Part shown: positions 45,299 through 54,131 of the stretch, piece by piece
Layout: every line of letters begins with the position of its first letter
Numbering within the stretch: position 1 is the first letter of the stretch
DNA from: Gemmatimonadaceae bacterium
GTDB taxonomy: Bacteria > Gemmatimonadota > Gemmatimonadetes > Gemmatimonadales > Gemmatimonadaceae
Length of the DNA stretch: 64,000 nt
Direction: 5' to 3'
Assembly: GCA_020846935.1 (NCBI GenBank)
Contig: JADLCY010000001.1
Span: forward strand, 682,001-746,000
Program-made: the position numbers and the translations under genes
Notes under the pieces: generated by a model
What the model was told of the DNA's origin: nothing
Database searches by the model: none
The model's input: only the letters and a program-made list of their open reading frames with translations

Positions 45299-46498
45299 TC
45301 AGGAACGACGTGCGCTGGCCGGGGATGCGGCGATCTCTGGCCGCGGAGCCACGAACGTGAGTGCCCGACGCGGATTGTCCACCATGAACTTGTTGATCAC
45401 TTCTTCGCTCAGCCCCTGGCGCCTGAGCTCGGGCAGAAAGTACTCGGAGATGTAGGCGAAGCCCGTGCCGCCGTACGTCTTGAGCTGCGGCTTGGTGCAG
45501 ATGTCGTGGCTCAACAGGATGCGATCGGCGTAGCCCAGCCTGACCAGCTCGACGATGACCGAGGCGATGGTGCGGTCGCTGCGATTGCCCAGCACGCCCG
45601 CCGGTCCCGTGATCACGCCGAGCCAATCGATCTGGAGATAGACACCCTTTTCCAGGATGCGCTTGACCAGGGAGAAGTTGGGCGTGATGCCGCCGCTGTG
45701 GCCCATGATGATCTGCGACGGATCCACGCCCTCCGAGAGCGAGATATCGATCGAGGTCAGCCGCTCGTCGTCGACGCCACCGGCATGGAACGACATTGGC
45801 GCTCCGGTGATGCGGGCGGCGCGCGCGCTGGCGCGAATGACCTTCATCTCGTTAGGCGTGAGCGGGCCGCCGTCGATGCCGATCTCGCCGATCACGCCGG
45901 AACGGATGCCGGTGCCGTCCACGCCGACCGTGATGTCCCTGACGATCACCGCCGCGAGGTCGTCGACCGAGCGCTGGTCCATGTCGAGGGGATGATACGA
46001 CTTGGTGTACCAGCTCGCGCCCATCACGATGTCCAGGCCGGTGGCGTTCGCCATCTGCCGCAGCGCCTTTGGGTCGCGACCAAGGCCGATCTCCGACACG
46101 TCCACAATTGCACCGCCGCCGGCCTTCTTGAACTCCATGACTTCGTGATACGACTCGTCGAAGTCGCCGAGGAAGTTGCTGCCCTTCACGCCGCGTCCAT
46201 ATCGCGTGCGACTCAGCGTCTCCATCGTCAGCGGCTGCTCGTACAGCTCGGCGTCCTCCGCATTCGCAAAGCGCGGCACCACCGGCACCGGACGCTGGAA
46301 GTCGATGAAGATGTGCTCGTGCATGAGCGTGGGCCCGAGCCGTGACGGGTCGATCGGGCCCGTCACCGTCTGGATCTTGCCGGCAAGGTTGGGGATGCGC
46401 GCTGGCGCCGTCGCGCTGCCCTGAGCCGAGACCGCGTCCGCACCGGCTGCCGCAACCACAACCGCTGCGGCCATCACACGTCTGTTCAGTGCGATCAT
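45299..46498 (-). CDS. Secreted phosphotriesterase-family metal hydrolase (paralogue 2)
   Basis: A 399-aa TIM-barrel hydrolase with a signal peptide (to about residue 26). The metal ligands are intact: HEH (60-62), Glu in GVIGEIG, His in MSFHAGG, His in IIMGHSG and Asp in LLSHDIC. It is closely similar to the protein at 31704-32852 along the whole length (shared VTGPIDP, TLMHEHIFIDF, VDNPRRALTFVAP). It starts three bases after the stop of paralogue 3, and the kinase gene begins 27 bases after its own stop. The substrate is unknown; many relatives hydrolyse lactones or esters. Confidence 0.88.
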   Translation of the reverse strand: MIALNRRVMAAAVVVAAAGADAVSAQGSATAPARIPNLAGKIQTVTGPIDPSRLGPTLMHEHIFIDFQRPVPVVPRFANAEDAELYEQPLTMETLSRTRYGRGVKGSNFLGDFDESYHEVMEFKKAGGGAIVDVSEIGLGRDPKALRQMANATGLDIVMGASWYTKSYHPLDMDQRSVDDLAAVIVRDITVGVDGTGIRSGVIGEIGIDGGPLTPNEMKVIRASARAARITGAPMSFHAGGVDDERLTSIDISLSEGVDPSQIIMGHSGGITPNFSLVKRILEKGVYLQIDWLGVITGPAGVLGNRSDRTIASVIVELVRLGYADRILLSHDICTKPQLKTYGGTGFAYISEYFLPELRRQGLSEEVINKFMVDNPRRALTFVAPRPEIAASPASARRS

Positions 46499-46501
46499 GG
46501 T

Positions 46502-47689
46502 TCACTCCCCTCCGGCTCGGCCGGATCGTGACGCCTGAGGCGCCACCAGCGTGAGCAGTCGCCGCGGGTTCTCCACGACGATCGTATTGAGCTGTGCGTC
46601 GGTGAGCCCCTGCCGCTTGAGATAAGGCAGGAACGACTCCGCGATGAACGAGTACCCCGTGCCACCGTAAGCCTTGAGGTTGGTGCGCGCCTCGATGCCC
46701 TGCGACACCACGATGCGGTCGGCGTATCCCGCCTTCACGAGCTCGACGATCGTTCTTGCCACCTCGGAATCGATCGGCCACGTGCGGGTCACCAGCGGCG
46801 GCGTGCCGAGCATGTCGAACGCGATCGTGGCCCCGCGATCGAGCAACGGCCTGAGGTAGGCGAGGTCTCCCGCGTACGCATCCCCGTGCCCGAGCACCGC
46901 ACGGCGCAGGTCCGCGCCCTCGGACTGGAGCACGTCGAGCACGCGGCCGTGCTGGCGGAACCCGGCAGAACCGGAAAGCAGCACGGCTGCCCCGGTCTCG
47001 CGACTGGCGCGGCCCACCGCACGGAGCACGCGGTCGGCCGCCGCAGAGTCTGCACCGCCCGCGATCCCGACCTCCCCGATGATCCCGGCGCGCACATCGG
47101 TGCCTTCCACGCCCACCGTGATGTCGCGAACCATCTCGTCGACCAGACTCTCGATGCTGCGGTCACCGAGCCCCGTGGGCCACCAGCCGGCCTGGTACCA
47201 GCCCGTGCCCATCACGAGCTGCACGCCCGTGGCCCTCGCCACCCGCTGCAGACCAGCGGGGTTTCGCCTGAGGCCGATGCTGGTCACGTCCACCAGCGCC
47301 GTCCCGCCTCGCCGCTTGAACTCGGCCAGCTCGGCCACGGCGGTCGCCTCGGCGTCGAGCAGCTGGTTTTCCCGGTTTGGGGCGCCCAGCATCACGTCGG
47401 AGAGGATGTCGATGGTGAGCGGGGCGTTGTAGAGCCTGACGGCCGTGGCTCCGATCGGTCGAGTGCGTCCGGCTGCTTTCCAGCGATCGGGCTCGGTTTC
47501 CGGCAGACTGAAGTCCGCCAGCACGTGCTCGTGCATCAATGTGTGCCCAAGCTGCGCCGGATCGATCGGGCCCAGCACCGTTTGCACCTTGCCCGTGGCG
47601 TCCCCGGCGCGTTGCGCCTGGGCATCGATCGGTGCGCCGAGTGCCAGCCAGATGCCGGTGACCGCCGCGGCCGCGTGAACGCGCCTCAT
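46502..47689 (-). CDS. Phosphotriesterase-family pseudoenzyme (paralogue 3)
   Basis: A 395-aa secreted protein aligned along its length with the other two paralogues. HEH (53-55), Glu in GIIGEVG and His in AVLGHGD are kept. The His of xSFHxx is absent (the segment reads AVLLSGSAGF), and the final HD of LLSHDIC is replaced by QG in VVSQGIE. With one metal-ligand His and the catalytic Asp lost, it is unlikely to be an active phosphotriesterase; the frame is intact, so a binding or regulatory role is possible. It lies between the GH18-like gene and paralogue 2 in one run. Confidence 0.85.
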   Translation of the reverse strand: MRRVHAAAAVTGIWLALGAPIDAQAQRAGDATGKVQTVLGPIDPAQLGHTLMHEHVLADFSLPETEPDRWKAAGRTRPIGATAVRLYNAPLTIDILSDVMLGAPNRENQLLDAEATAVAELAEFKRRGGTALVDVTSIGLRRNPAGLQRVARATGVQLVMGTGWYQAGWWPTGLGDRSIESLVDEMVRDITVGVEGTDVRAGIIGEVGIAGGADSAAADRVLRAVGRASRETGAAVLLSGSAGFRQHGRVLDVLQSEGADLRRAVLGHGDAYAGDLAYLRPLLDRGATIAFDMLGTPPLVTRTWPIDSEVARTIVELVKAGYADRIVVSQGIEARTNLKAYGGTGYSFIAESFLPYLKRQGLTDAQLNTIVVENPRRLLTLVAPQASRSGRAGGE

Positions 47690-47731
47690 GCCTGCCCTCG
47701 CTCTCGTTAGGTCGTGCGTCGAATGCCGGCG

Positions 47732-48706
47732 CTACCTGGCGCCGCGAATCGTCTGGATCGCCGCCCACGCCTCCCGGGTGCGCCACGTCGAGCCTCCCAG
47801 CTGCGCGTCCCAGAGCGACAACCCCGCCTTGCCCGAGTCGCGCAGCCACGCCAGGTGCTCCATCGACGCGTTCCCGCGCCACTGATTTCGGTGCGCCGGC
47901 ATTCCGATCATCAGCTTGGCCACGTCGCTCCCGCTCACCACCTCCTGCGCGCCGAACGCGCGCCACGCCTCGGCGTGCGCCCCGAGTTCTTCGTAGCCCA
48001 TGGAGTTGATTCCGTCCACCAGCGGAAAGAGATCCTTCCACCACGACTGGTTGGGCGCGTGCCACACGTACGCAAAGGTGTCGACCGTGAGGTGCTTGCC
48101 ACGCGCGCGCAGTTCCCTGGACAGGAGGCGCACGAACTCCAGGTACGGCGCCTTGTCGGCGTCGAGTTCACCCGTGCCTTCGAGGTCGAGATCGATCCCA
48201 TCGAGGCCCAGGCGATCCATTTCGGCGATGAGACTCGACACGAATTCGGCCCGCCGATCCACGAACGCCCGCCGCGCCCAGGGCCAGTCCCACGCCTGCG
48301 TGGTCACGTTGTAGTTGTAGACGCAAAGCAGCACGCGCACGCCGTTGGCGTGGCCCCAGTCGCGGAGCCGTCGCACGGCATCGTCGCTCGTGTCGTCGCC
48401 GCGCTTGACCCGCGCCACGCCGCTGCCGTCAGCCGTCGGCTCCCAGAACTGGAGCGCGAGGTGCGTGAGGCCGTCCTTCATCCCCAGCCCGTCATACGAC
48501 TCCTCCAGGCGCGCTTTAGAGGCACCAACGCCGTAGGGTGGCACCCACGTCATCACCATGCGCTCCGTTTGGCGAAACCGCGGCGTCGAGGTCGGCGACA
48601 GGCGCTGCTGAGAGGCAGACCCAGTGCATCCCAGGGCGAGGCCAGCCGAGAGCGCAGCCGCGACGACGTTGCGCGGCGACGCGAGTCGCCCGATGCACCA
48701 TCTCAT
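47732..48706 (-). CDS. GH18-like glycoside hydrolase lipoprotein
   Basis: A 324-aa extracytoplasmic protein. A lipobox LALGC near residue 27 ends the signal. The GH18 signature DGxDxDxE is present as LDGIDLDLEGTGE (about 168-180), with the catalytic Glu in place, and MGYEELG matches the later conserved Tyr-bearing strand. Family members hydrolyse chitin-like or other N-acetylglucosamine chains, or cleave glycoprotein glycans (endo-beta-N-acetylglucosaminidase type). It lies 42 bases upstream of the phosphotriesterase pseudoenzyme gene and is probably co-transcribed with it. Confidence 0.83.
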   Translation of the reverse strand: MRWCIGRLASPRNVVAAALSAGLALGCTGSASQQRLSPTSTPRFRQTERMVMTWVPPYGVGASKARLEESYDGLGMKDGLTHLALQFWEPTADGSGVARVKRGDDTSDDAVRRLRDWGHANGVRVLLCVYNYNVTTQAWDWPWARRAFVDRRAEFVSSLIAEMDRLGLDGIDLDLEGTGELDADKAPYLEFVRLLSRELRARGKHLTVDTFAYVWHAPNQSWWKDLFPLVDGINSMGYEELGAHAEAWRAFGAQEVVSGSDVAKLMIGMPAHRNQWRGNASMEHLAWLRDSGKAGLSLWDAQLGGSTWRTREAWAAIQTIRGAR

Positions 48707-48906
48707 GGCGTTGTGCTCGATGGGTTGTTGGGGGGCGACCTTGAGAGCCGAGGCGGCCCGGGAGGCGAGGGTTGAACGGCGCTGACGTTCGCGGCCGGGA
48801 GCCCCGCGGTCAAGACCCGCGCGTGTCACCAGGGCAGGCGACCACGACGTGTCGCGTGGTTCGCCGCCTGCGGACTGGCTGCGCCGTCGGGAGACACTGC
48901 CACGTG

Positions 48907-49188
48907 CTACGCATCGTTCGATCGCGGGGGCGGCGGCAGCATGCACGCCGGGTTGCGCCGGAACCTGAGATAGCCGATGACGGTGAACAGCGCGGCGAAC
49001 ACCGCGCCCCAAAGCGCCCCATACGTCGCGGCGTCGATGAAGGAGCTCCCTCTTGCGACGCGCACAACGGTGAGCACCACCAGCGCGGCGACGAACGCAG
49101 TCGCAAAGCGTGTGAACCAGAAGCGCCACCCCATGCCGTACTTCTCCGTGAATCGATGCCTGACGCTGAAGACCGCGTCGCACTGCAT
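48907..49188 (-). CDS. Small two-TM membrane protein
   Basis: A 93-aa protein with two TM helices (WFTRFATAFVAALVVLTVVRVA and TYGALWGAVFAALFTVIGYLRF) and a proline-rich tail. The ATG at 49188 lies two bases after the stop of the 554-aa gene and has AGGTG just before it. An ATG at 49200 is possible. No family is recognised. Confidence 0.6.
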   Translation of the reverse strand: MQCDAVFSVRHRFTEKYGMGWRFWFTRFATAFVAALVVLTVVRVARGSSFIDAATYGALWGAVFAALFTVIGYLRFRRNPACMLPPPPRSNDA

Positions 49189-49190
49189 GG

Positions 49191-50855
49191 TCACCTGCAT
49201 CTCCCGATGGCTTGCCACAGCCGTTCGTGCGTGCGTGACAGACGCACGAACGTGCGCTCCTGAAGGATGCCCTTGGCACGCACCACGCTCCAGAGGTCGC
49301 GCCGATCTCGCGCACTCCATCGCGACGCGTCGCGCTCGATCAGGTCGAGGAGCGGGCCGAGCAGCACGGCTCCACGGCGCTCGCTGGGTGTGAGCGCCGT
49401 TCGATCGCCCGTGAGCCGGTGCTTCTGGCGTCGCGCCTGCGAGAGGACGTGGACGATGCGCTCCCCGGCCGGCACATGAGCGAGTGACGCAGCCACCCGC
49501 AGCCCCAGGTCCACGAGCCGCCGCTCCTCGACGTGTGCCACCGCGCTCGTCCTCGTGAGCTCCAGCACCAGGTCGCCGCCGGCCAGCGACCGAAGCACAG
49601 CGGGAGTCGATCGCTGTCCGGGCGCCTTCAGTCGACGACGTTCACGATCGGCCAGCACGCGCGCCCGTGCGTCGATACGGCGAAAGCCGAGTCGGTCGTA
49701 GAACCAGTACGCACCCGACTGGATCGCCTCGTCGTTGTCTGCCCCAAACTGGTACGGGCTCACCACGAACCTGTCGACGCCGAACAGTCCACGAAAGGCG
49801 CGCAGCGCCTGGGCGAACACATACGCGGCCTCGGACCCTCGAAACGCGTCGAAGATGTTGATGCCGGTGTTGGCCTGGTTGGCCAGCGCCGTGACCCCAC
49901 CGTAGCCGATCGGTACGCGGTTGCTGAACATCACGTAGCCGTAGTTGGCCTCCAGTGCGAGTCGGTCCGCGAGCCCGGCGCCCATCAGGCACAGCTGAAC
50001 GCCTTCACCAAACTCGGCAATGTAGACTTCTTCGAGGTTGGCATTGGCGATGGCGGCCACTTCGCGGCAGCGCGCCGCCAGCGCGGCCAGCGATGCGTCC
50101 ACCCAGTCCTGGGCCTCGCTGCCTCCCACCCGCCGCACGACCGTGAGCGGCGCCGAGATGAATGCCGCAGGATCGCCTGCCACTCGGCGAAACGGGCCCC
50201 GCGTGCCGCACCCCATGCCCGGCGCCACGTTCCGCGACGTCGACCATCGCGAGTTCGCCAGCGACCACACGAGCGGCACCTCGGCGTTCTCGTACAGCTC
50301 GCGTGAGGCGGCATCCGTCGCGAGTGGCCGTGGTCCCACCAGCCACTCGACCACCCCACCCGCGAGTCGCGCGCTGGCGCGCTGCACCCATTGGCGCGTG
50401 GAGAGCCCGGACTCGTCGAACGCGTCGAGTTCCGCGGGGAGCATCGACAACCGGATGAGGGGATCGAGGCGTTCCGCGTCCTTGTCGCGTTGCCATCGCG
50501 GGACCACGCTTTCGCGCTGCCTGACGAGCCAACGTGCGACCCCGTGCATGAACGCGTGCGTCGACCGCGTGCCGTCGATGCCCGAGTCCTGCAACCGGCG
50601 CGCTTCGGATCGCGAGAGGTCGCGCACTCGCCGGGCGATGCCGCGCAGCGCCCGTCGTGCGGCGGTGGTGAGCGTCCTGCTGTGCGGGAACGCAACGAGG
50701 AACAGCAGTTCGTCGTGCAGCGCGGCCACGGCGCGCGCACTCCTGAGTTTCCGTCGCGCGAGCGTTTCGAGCAACCGAAGGCGTGCGCGGACGGCGTCGG
50801 GCGTCGAGTCGTTTCGCCGCCGCGCGAGCGCTCGCAGCAGCGCGGCCGCGCGCAC
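49191..50855 (-). CDS. Large protein of unknown function, possible GNAT-like C-terminal domain
   Basis: A 554-aa cytoplasmic protein that I do not recognise. The first 170 residues are Arg/Leu/Ala-rich helices. The centre has VEEVYIAEFGEGVQLCLMG-like alternation. Residues about 310-400 (YGYVMFSNRVPIGYGG, INIFDAFRGSEAAYVFAQALRAF, YWFYDRLGFRRID) resemble an acetyltransferase (GNAT) fold, with the GxP-x-GYGG strand and the final FYDRLGF. The start is a GTG at 50855, three bases after the upstream stop. It is flanked by two membrane protein genes on the same strand. Confidence 0.65.
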   Translation of the reverse strand: MRAAALLRALARRRNDSTPDAVRARLRLLETLARRKLRSARAVAALHDELLFLVAFPHSRTLTTAARRALRGIARRVRDLSRSEARRLQDSGIDGTRSTHAFMHGVARWLVRQRESVVPRWQRDKDAERLDPLIRLSMLPAELDAFDESGLSTRQWVQRASARLAGGVVEWLVGPRPLATDAASRELYENAEVPLVWSLANSRWSTSRNVAPGMGCGTRGPFRRVAGDPAAFISAPLTVVRRVGGSEAQDWVDASLAALAARCREVAAIANANLEEVYIAEFGEGVQLCLMGAGLADRLALEANYGYVMFSNRVPIGYGGVTALANQANTGINIFDAFRGSEAAYVFAQALRAFRGLFGVDRFVVSPYQFGADNDEAIQSGAYWFYDRLGFRRIDARARVLADRERRRLKAPGQRSTPAVLRSLAGGDLVLELTRTSAVAHVEERRLVDLGLRVAASLAHVPAGERIVHVLSQARRQKHRLTGDRTALTPSERRGAVLLGPLLDLIERDASRWSARDRRDLWSVVRAKGILQERTFVRLSRTHERLWQAIGRCR

Positions 50856-50858
50856 CCG

Positions 50859-51392
50859 CTACTCGGTGTGTGCCGCTCCGCCCGCTGCCGACGTTGGGAG
50901 CACGTGACGCAAGCTTGCGAGGGCGCGCGGGTGGTGTCTGAGCATCCACACACCGCCCACGATGACGGCCGCCACGTTGGCCAGCACCACCGACCAGAAC
51001 GGCAAGAGCGCCCTGAACGACGCCGAGAGCAGCCCAATCCCGAAGATCGTCACGAAGAAGCCGGCCCCGATGAGCAGCCACGCGAGGCGTCGCTGTGCCG
51101 GTGGGCCTTCGAGGTGCGCCACGAGCCACGCCACGATCAGCCCGATGGTGAGCGACGCGACCAGGTGCAGGGCGTTGAACAGGCCGATGGCGACCATGTC
51201 GAGGGGGATCGGCAGCTGCAGCACCGCCGGGTCGCGAACGCCACGGAACACCGTCTGGCCGAGCAGGTTCACCGTGAACAGCGTGCCCCGGGCGGCAAGG
51301 AAGTCGAAGATGGCGAAGAACGCCGCCACCGTGGCGTATCCGATGATGCCGAGAACGATGCCTTCCCGGAACGTGCGTGTGCCCTGGGTCAT
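50859..51392 (-). CDS. Four-TM membrane protein, unknown function
   Basis: A 177-aa integral membrane protein with four TM helices (IVLGIIGYATVAAFFAIFDFL, MVAIGLFNALHLVASLTIGLIVAWL, LAWLLIGAGFFVTIFGIGLL, FWSVVLANVAAVIVGGVWML). GGAGGG stands five bases before the ATG at 51392. No family is recognised. It is the first gene of the minus-strand run that leads to the 554-aa protein. Confidence 0.7.
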   Translation of the reverse strand: MTQGTRTFREGIVLGIIGYATVAAFFAIFDFLAARGTLFTVNLLGQTVFRGVRDPAVLQLPIPLDMVAIGLFNALHLVASLTIGLIVAWLVAHLEGPPAQRRLAWLLIGAGFFVTIFGIGLLSASFRALLPFWSVVLANVAAVIVGGVWMLRHHPRALASLRHVLPTSAAGGAAHTE

Positions 51393-51727
51393 AGGCCCTC
51401 CGTCGACTGGTCCACGACCCGAGTCTACCGCTGGGAGGCGGGTGCGTGAGTCAGGGAGTCCTTGACGTGGTGTCGTCCGGTCGGCCGACGGCCCCAGCAC
51501 CGGTCATCGGGGCCTTCGAAGGGTTTGGCGCTCAGCAGCTCGGCACGACGCGCGCGCCTGCTCGTCTCACAGCGTGACGACCGCAGCGCGCCCCGCGAGC
51601 CGGTCCCACCGCAAGGCACTATTGGAGAATCCGGGTGGCGGCGATTGGCGCGAGGGCAATGATCGGCGAAGCCCGAATCGCTCCGCGCCCCCCCAGGGCG
51701 AACCGCCAGGTACTCCGATCCACAACC
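51393..51727. other. Intergenic region, no gene seen
   Basis: A 335-base gap between the DUF1905 gene and the four-TM protein gene. Frames here lack ribosome sites and any recognisable sequence. It should contain the promoter for the minus-strand operon starting at 51392; no convincing -35/-10 pair was seen. Confidence 0.3.
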
Positions 51728-52009
51728 TCACAACACCGAGAAGCGGATTTCCACCCGCACCGTGTCACCATCGCCTTTCTCCCCGCGCGCCGCCTTCGGA
51801 ACCGCCAGCAACGTCCTGCCGCGCTTGTCGCGCCACACACTGGTGCGCCACTCGTAGCCATCGACGATCGCGAGCACGGGGGTCCGGCCCCATCCATGAG
51901 TGACCGGGGGCGCGTACTTCTCCGGCACGGGCGCAAAATGCCACCCCCCCTTGCCCGGATAGCGCCACAACTTCGCGCGAAACCGCACACTGAACGCTGC
52001 CGACGACAT
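51728..52009 (-). CDS. DUF1905 domain protein
   Basis: A 93-aa protein matching the DUF1905 family: FRAKLWRYPGKGGWHFAPVPE, then GWGRTPVLAIVDGYEWRTSVWRDK and TVRVEIRF at the end. The family forms a small beta-barrel of unknown function, often fused to or near YdeI-like proteins; here it stands alone. No neighbour explains its job. Confidence 0.87.
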   Translation of the reverse strand: MSSAAFSVRFRAKLWRYPGKGGWHFAPVPEKYAPPVTHGWGRTPVLAIVDGYEWRTSVWRDKRGRTLLAVPKAARGEKGDGDTVRVEIRFSVL

Positions 52010-52060
52010 GGGTTGCTGACCCTCCGTTGGCCAGGCCGACGTATCGGGACCAGGATTGTG

Positions 52061-52477
52061 TCAGCCCGCGCCCAGGGCACGACCCATGGCGACCACCCCC
52101 GCCACGATCCCCACGGCGACTACACATGCGGAGCCGGTCGACAGGTAGCCCATTCTCCTCGAATGGATCGAACCAGAGACCGCCAGACTCGCCAGCAACA
52201 TCGCCACGCCAACAAGAATCCGCCAGCCGCCACCAGCGACGCCGACGCCAAGGCCGCACTCCCCCGCGCCGGGGCGGCGCTCCACGCAAACGACAGGTAG
52301 GTGAACAGCACGGTGGGAAGCATGAGGGCCGCTGCCGCGACCGTCGCCATGCCGATGGACGCTCACCATCGCACGGTGGTCCTTGAGGCCGAGCAAGAGC
52401 GCCAGGAACGTGAAGGAAAAGCCACAAAGCACGGCGGCCCGCGACGCCAACTGCTTGAACGCCTCCAGATGGTCCAT
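52061..52477 (-). pseudogene. Four-TM membrane protein gene with two compensating frameshifts
   Basis: Starting at ATG 52477 the frame encodes DHLEAFKQLASRAAVLCGFSFT and a TM helix up to LKDHRAM near 52365. The next hydrophobic segment (ALMLPTVLFTYLSFAW) is in a second frame (52350-52220), and the last two helices (ILVGVAMLLASLAVSG, ACVVAVGIVAGVVAM) are again in the first frame, which ends at 52061. Removing one base near 52363 and restoring one near 52210 would give one protein of about 139 aa with four TM helices. It is either a decayed gene or affected by two sequencing indels. Family unknown. Confidence 0.5.
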
Positions 52478-52550
52478 GTATGACCCCACCCGTCGCAGTG
52501 GTCCAGGACCTCCCTCGAGCATTGCCGGGAGGGCGCACCACCGAAGATCG

Positions 52551-53084
52551 CTAGAACATGACCAACACGCCAAGGCCCACTCGCCGCGCACTCGCGCGCA
52601 CCTCGAGCGACCCGCGCGATGCCAGCGGCACGTTCTCCCATCGCTCCCGCCCGACCGCGGCGCCGATGATCGCACCGGTTATGGTGCCCGTGGCGATCCA
52701 CGTCGCGAGGTCCGAGCCGTCGACGCTGGGATCGCAGACCTCACACCCTTCAGCCGCCGCATAGGTGAAGATCGTAAGGCCCGCGTAGATCCCCGCACCC
52801 CACAGCGCCCCGGTTCGTGCACCGAGCCAGCGATCTCGCCCCCGACTCACCCGGAGCGCGGTCAGCTCGGAGATGCGAAGGTCGAACGGCGAACCACGAC
52901 CGGTGAACACGCGAAGGGTGTCCCCGTGCCGCTCCAGCACCGTGGCTGTTTCGGCCGAGAGCTCCGGACTGCTCACGCGAATGCGCGCTCCAGGCTGCAC
53001 CTCGACGGCCTGGGCCCACGCCGGCTCTGCGACTGCGGTGAGCAGGGCGGCAAACACGATCGAACGGACGGTGTGACGACGCAT
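52551..53084 (-). CDS. Secreted protein with glycine-zipper-like segment
   Basis: A 177-aa protein with a signal peptide (cleavage near AWA-Q). An SH3-like small beta region (GARIRVSSPEL, ATVLERHGDTLRVF) is followed by Gly/Ala-rich hydrophobic segments (LWGAGIYAGLTIFTY and TGTITGAIIGAAVGRERW) and a Cys pair CEVC. The pattern is frequent among envelope proteins of this kind of bacterium, but no named family is recognised. GGAG stands seven bases before the ATG. Confidence 0.65.
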   Translation of the reverse strand: MRRHTVRSIVFAALLTAVAEPAWAQAVEVQPGARIRVSSPELSAETATVLERHGDTLRVFTGRGSPFDLRISELTALRVSRGRDRWLGARTGALWGAGIYAGLTIFTYAAAEGCEVCDPSVDGSDLATWIATGTITGAIIGAAVGRERWENVPLASRGSLEVRASARRVGLGVLVMF

Positions 53085-53492
53085 GGAGGACTCCGGCGGG
53101 GGTTGGAGCCCACGATACCCGCGCAGGGAGACTCGCCCGATACGTCAAGTGACGCAGCAGCCCCGCCTTCCCGATCCTGCGCGGGGTGCGGACGCCCCTG
53201 GAGCGAGAACGTCTTGAGCTGGTCAGCCATGGTGTGGTCCTGGCGCGGAGGGCAGCGCGCAGGACGTCGGCCTCGAAATCACTCGTCAGGGATCATGGAC
53301 TCCACATCCACCATGACAGCCGGCTGGCGCGGGGCGGTTGAGGGCTTCGTTGAGCGGGCCAACCTGGGAAGCCCCAGTGAAAGGCGCAGGCAGGTTCGCT
53401 CGCATCTCCGATGCTCCGGTGGCCGAGGAAGGCCTGGGTCAGTACTCGGAGTCTTCATGGACTCGCCACTGCACAGACTCTGCCTCCCGGGC
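53085..53492. other. Intergenic region, no gene seen
   Basis: About 400 bases between two minus-strand genes. A 10-bp inverted repeat (53118-53127 with 53176-53185) is present but widely spaced. A small frame starting at 53230 (MADQLKTFSLQGR) has no ribosome site and runs into the signal region of the next gene in another frame, so it was not called. Confidence 0.3.
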
Positions 53493-54131
53493 TCAGCGCA
53501 CCTCTTCGCCTGGCTGCGGCCTCCGCAGCATGACCGCGATCATGAACATGAACAGTGGCGCCGTGATTGCCCAGGGGAAGCCGAGGAACAAGAGCTTTGT
53601 GGAGTACGTTGGCCAGAAGTACACAACGCTGATGAGCGGTGTCACGAGCGCGTGGGCGATGAGGGACCGCCGCACCCACCGCCCGAACCCCGCATTGCCG
53701 ACCGCCGGCAGAGCCACAAGGGCAGCAAAGCCCATGGCGACGTACCCTATCGCGTCGTAGTTCCAGAACATCGAATGCGGTGTCTGGTCGAGCACCCGGA
53801 TCGCCTCGAGGCTCCCATCGAGTTTGGCAGGCACCACCGTCGCGAGCTGCACGACATAGTTGGCGATCACGAATACCGCGTAGATCGTCGCGAATACCAG
53901 CGCTGCATGCGTCCAGAACTGCCTCTCGCGCGGCGTCAGGTGGTGGAGGGCAAGCATCTCGATGAGGAAAGGCACCACGATGCAGAGTGATGTCCCGTAG
54001 ATCAGGCGCTCGTCGGCCGGGAAGCGGAGCCACCCTCCAACTTGCAGCAGCTGCACCACGTCGTACGCAATGGCTGAGGCGCAGGCCGCCAGCCCGGCCC
54101 AGTAGCCCACTTCCCTGATGCTGCGTACCAC
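53493..54131 (-). CDS. Multi-TM membrane protein, unknown function
   Basis: A 212-aa protein with six predicted TM helices, for example GYWAGLAACASAIAYDVVQLL, FWTHAALVFATIYAVFVIANYV, YVAMGFAALVALPAV and AITAPLFMFMIAVML. The start is a GTG at 54131 after GGAGGTGG. No family is recognised; neighbours give no hint. Confidence 0.7.
   Translation of the reverse strand: MVRSIREVGYWAGLAACASAIAYDVVQLLQVGGWLRFPADERLIYGTSLCIVVPFLIEMLALHHLTPRERQFWTHAALVFATIYAVFVIANYVVQLATVVPAKLDGSLEAIRVLDQTPHSMFWNYDAIGYVAMGFAALVALPAVGNAGFGRWVRRSLIAHALVTPLISVVYFWPTYSTKLLFLGFPWAITAPLFMFMIAVMLRRPQPGEEVR

Noticed and set aside
44462-46345. A 627-codon open frame spanning opposite the kinase and phosphotriesterase genes
   Set aside because: It covers two unrelated, clearly coding genes on the other strand and has no recognisable motif.
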